Source: Phylloscopus collybita
Taxonomy: Eukaryota > Chordata > Aves > Passeriformes > Phylloscopidae
Assembly: GCA_027886175.1 (NCBI GenBank)
Contig: JAJNNQ010000003.1
Span: forward strand, 4,627,501-4,691,500
Reading direction: 5' to 3'
DNA: 64,000 nt
Of this stretch, positions 62,191-64,000 are shown in pieces. Position 1 is the stretch's first letter. Each line of letters begins with the position of its first letter. The notes beneath the pieces were generated by a model that saw only the letters and a program-made list of their open reading frames with translations, did not search any database and was not told the origin of the DNA. The position numbers were made by a program, and so were the translations under genes.

Positions 62191-62268
62191 GCTTTTGCAT
62201 TTCCAAAAAGGATGCTTTAAGTCACGCAGTGAGACAAGCACAACAAACTTTAAGGAGCAAAAGCTCAG
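62191..62268 (+). CDS. Candidate exon 3 of 4, unidentified plus-strand gene
   Basis: It lies between a strong acceptor (TTTCTTTGGTCCTTGCCTAG) and a donor (CTCAG/GTAGGG). At 78 bases it keeps phase. In the frame inherited from the previous candidate it reads LLHFQKGCFKSRSETSTTNF and then KEQKL. A second frame is open as well (ISKKDALSHAVRQAQQT), so the frame choice rests on agreement with the neighbours. No homologue is recognised. Confidence 0.35.
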
Positions 62269-63579
62269 GTAGGGACGTGGGTGGGAAATCCTCATCCCCC
62301 TCACTGAGGGTACAGCACACACCTGGGTGTCTCCTCCTGGAAACTGGCTCTTTGCCCAGCACAAAAGCTGCTGAGGTTTTGGGGCAGCTGCAGGAGTTCA
62401 GAGGGGCTGGTGGCCCTGTGGCAGCAGGGGAAGCCCTGAGGAGGCAGAGTCCAAGTGGGGGTTGAAGGAAAGGTGCATCTTCTCCCCCTCAGCCCAAGAG
62501 CTGCAGAAAGATCTCCAGGGGAATCTTTCGGCAGGGGACTTGATGTTATTCTCGTGATTTCGATGCAGTGATTTAGCCAGGACGTTTTATACTCATGTAT
62601 TCCCACCACCTAACTGGTAAGCCTTGACACAGTTCATTCTTTTTAATCCAAAAGGACAAAGAAAAGGGTTTTTTTCGTGGCGCTGTCACTTCTGTTGTCC
62701 TCATACCGAGGAGTTGACTGCAATACTTTTACGGCTTCCCTACCCTTCCATCAACCTTGGGATTGTTTATTTTTCTTCAAACATAGCTGTTTGCAGCATG
62801 CTAACAAGAACTGAAGATCTTTTAACACTGCTATTTGTTTACCGAAGACATCAAAGCCTTTTTTTTTTTTATTTTTTCCAGGAGCCTCCTTTGAGCCGGT
62901 ACGACCCGCAAACAGCCGTGCACCACCGAGGGGTGTTCTGTGCCGCCGAAATAAAACCACGGGCCACTGGAAAGGTACAGGTATTTTCTTATCTCTAAAG
63001 GTTCTAAATTTAGCTCTGCATCATCCCTCGGCTGCTCAAACTGTTTGTCCCCAGCCTGGAGCCCTGCAGTTCCAGCAGACCTTCCTGCTGCCTTTCCAGT
63101 GGGGTGGAAGGACACAGCTGCCAGCATGGACTGTGGCAGGGACAGCAGCTAATCTAAAGCAAATATTTTCCAACATCCACGAGCAGGAGCATTCCTCTGT
63201 TTGGCTTTGATGGCCAAGATGCTAAGGGGAAGCAGCGCTCCATTATTTAGTGTTAGGTCCTGTCAGCTTCCAGTTCAGACACAGCCTGTGGGTGCTGGGA
63301 AACGCACGGTGCAGGAAATGACAGATGTTGGCAGCAAAATAAATAACGAGAGCTGCTGAAAATAAAGTCCTAAGAAACGCTGGTGTAGCCTTTTTATGGA
63401 TTTCCTAGATACATTGAGGCTATTTTAAGGCAGATTGAGCTCCCACTCCTTGCAGTGTAAACGGGATTATTCCCTCTGTGGGACTTATGGCAGCCTAAAC
63501 GTCATCATTTGTGCATCACTGGTATTCCCGGTCATGTTGCAAGTTTTGCCTCACCCTAAATGTGTATCCCACCATTCAG

Positions 63580-63711
63580 AGCCTCCCAGCAGCCTCCAGG
63601 GAACATTAAGAAGTGCCAGAAATCCCAAAAAAAAATCTCTGTGGAGGACAACCTAAAGCCTGGCCACGGAGATGACCTGCTGGAGTGGAACCAAGAGATC
63701 AGCTCCCTCAG
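63580..63711 (+). CDS. Candidate exon 4 of 4, unidentified plus-strand gene
   Basis: It has the acceptor ACCATTCAG and the donor CCTCAG/GTCAGC. At 132 bases it keeps phase. The inherited frame reads KKISVEDNLKPGHGDDLLEW and then NQEISSL without a stop. It is basic at the start and acidic later, and its third positions look like coding sequence. Another frame stops after about 25 codons. The gene would continue beyond the right edge. The family is unknown. Confidence 0.35.
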
Positions 63712-64000
63712 GTCAGCTGTGGAAAGGACAACAGGAAGGAAAGGGCAGCAAAGGAGGAGGACAGGACAAGGACTGACCAGTGGGGGTTTCATTCCACGAT
63801 GAAGTAACTCACCCTGAGGTGCATTGGTTGAAGACAGAGCAGGCAAAGATCCAAGGTTTTCCAGTAATGGGTAAGGTCAGTGAGGGTAAGGCAGATCTGC
63901 ATGGGCAAAGTCCAGGCCATGAGAAGCTCTGACTGTAATGGGAAGGGTTGGTGTTCTAGGGGCATTTTCAGGAATGTTCAATTTACTTTTCATCATCTGC
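63712..64000. other. Right edge, nothing recognised
   Basis: Unassigned sequence. The frame of the last candidate exon stays open to 63,802, so the exon could be longer than its called donor. Confidence 0.5.

Noticed and set aside
39421..64000. Search for TMEM212, the gene I recall next to PLD1 in mammals
   Set aside because: Characteristic segments (for example PIWNGA and the Cys-Val-Asp-Pro-Pro-His stretch) were not found by eye on either strand. It may lie further right or be too diverged.

Overview
The window is vertebrate nuclear DNA, most likely from a bird. Five CR1-type LINE 3' fragments and one degraded endogenous-retrovirus LTR of a type common in bird genomes support this, together with short introns. 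The order of bird cannot be settled from what is visible. No bacterial, plasmid or phage features are present.

Positions 1 to about 39,400 carry the 5' half of one recognisable gene, PLD1 (phospholipase D1), on the minus strand. Fourteen coding exons were placed by hand. Every junction was checked for AG acceptor, GT donor and reading phase, and together they encode residues 1 to about 593. They cover the N-terminal leader (exon at 21,620), the PX domain (21,284 down to about 12,543), the PH domain (about 12,543 to 8,487), the linker into the catalytic core, the first HKD catalytic motif (2,358-2,564) and the start of the variable loop (1,323-1,560). The second HKD motif and the C terminus lie beyond the left edge. 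A CpG island with GC boxes near 38,860-39,420 is the probable promoter, with a non-coding first exon about 17 kb upstream of the start codon.

From 39,420 to 64,000 no gene was recognised. The orthologue of TMEM212, which I recall as lying next to PLD1 in mammals, was looked for by eye and not found. The plus strand does hold four well-bordered open segments (54,443-54,594; 56,684-56,806; 62,191-62,268; 63,580-63,711) whose splice phases agree throughout, so they could be exons of one unidentified protein-coding gene that runs off the right edge. A small CpG-rich patch near 52,330-52,480 could be a promoter. The rest of this part is CR1 fragments, simple repeats (including an uninterrupted run of 60 T at 47,040) and unassigned sequence.

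The PLD1 calls are solid. Everything in the right-hand 25 kb, apart from the repeats, is tentative.
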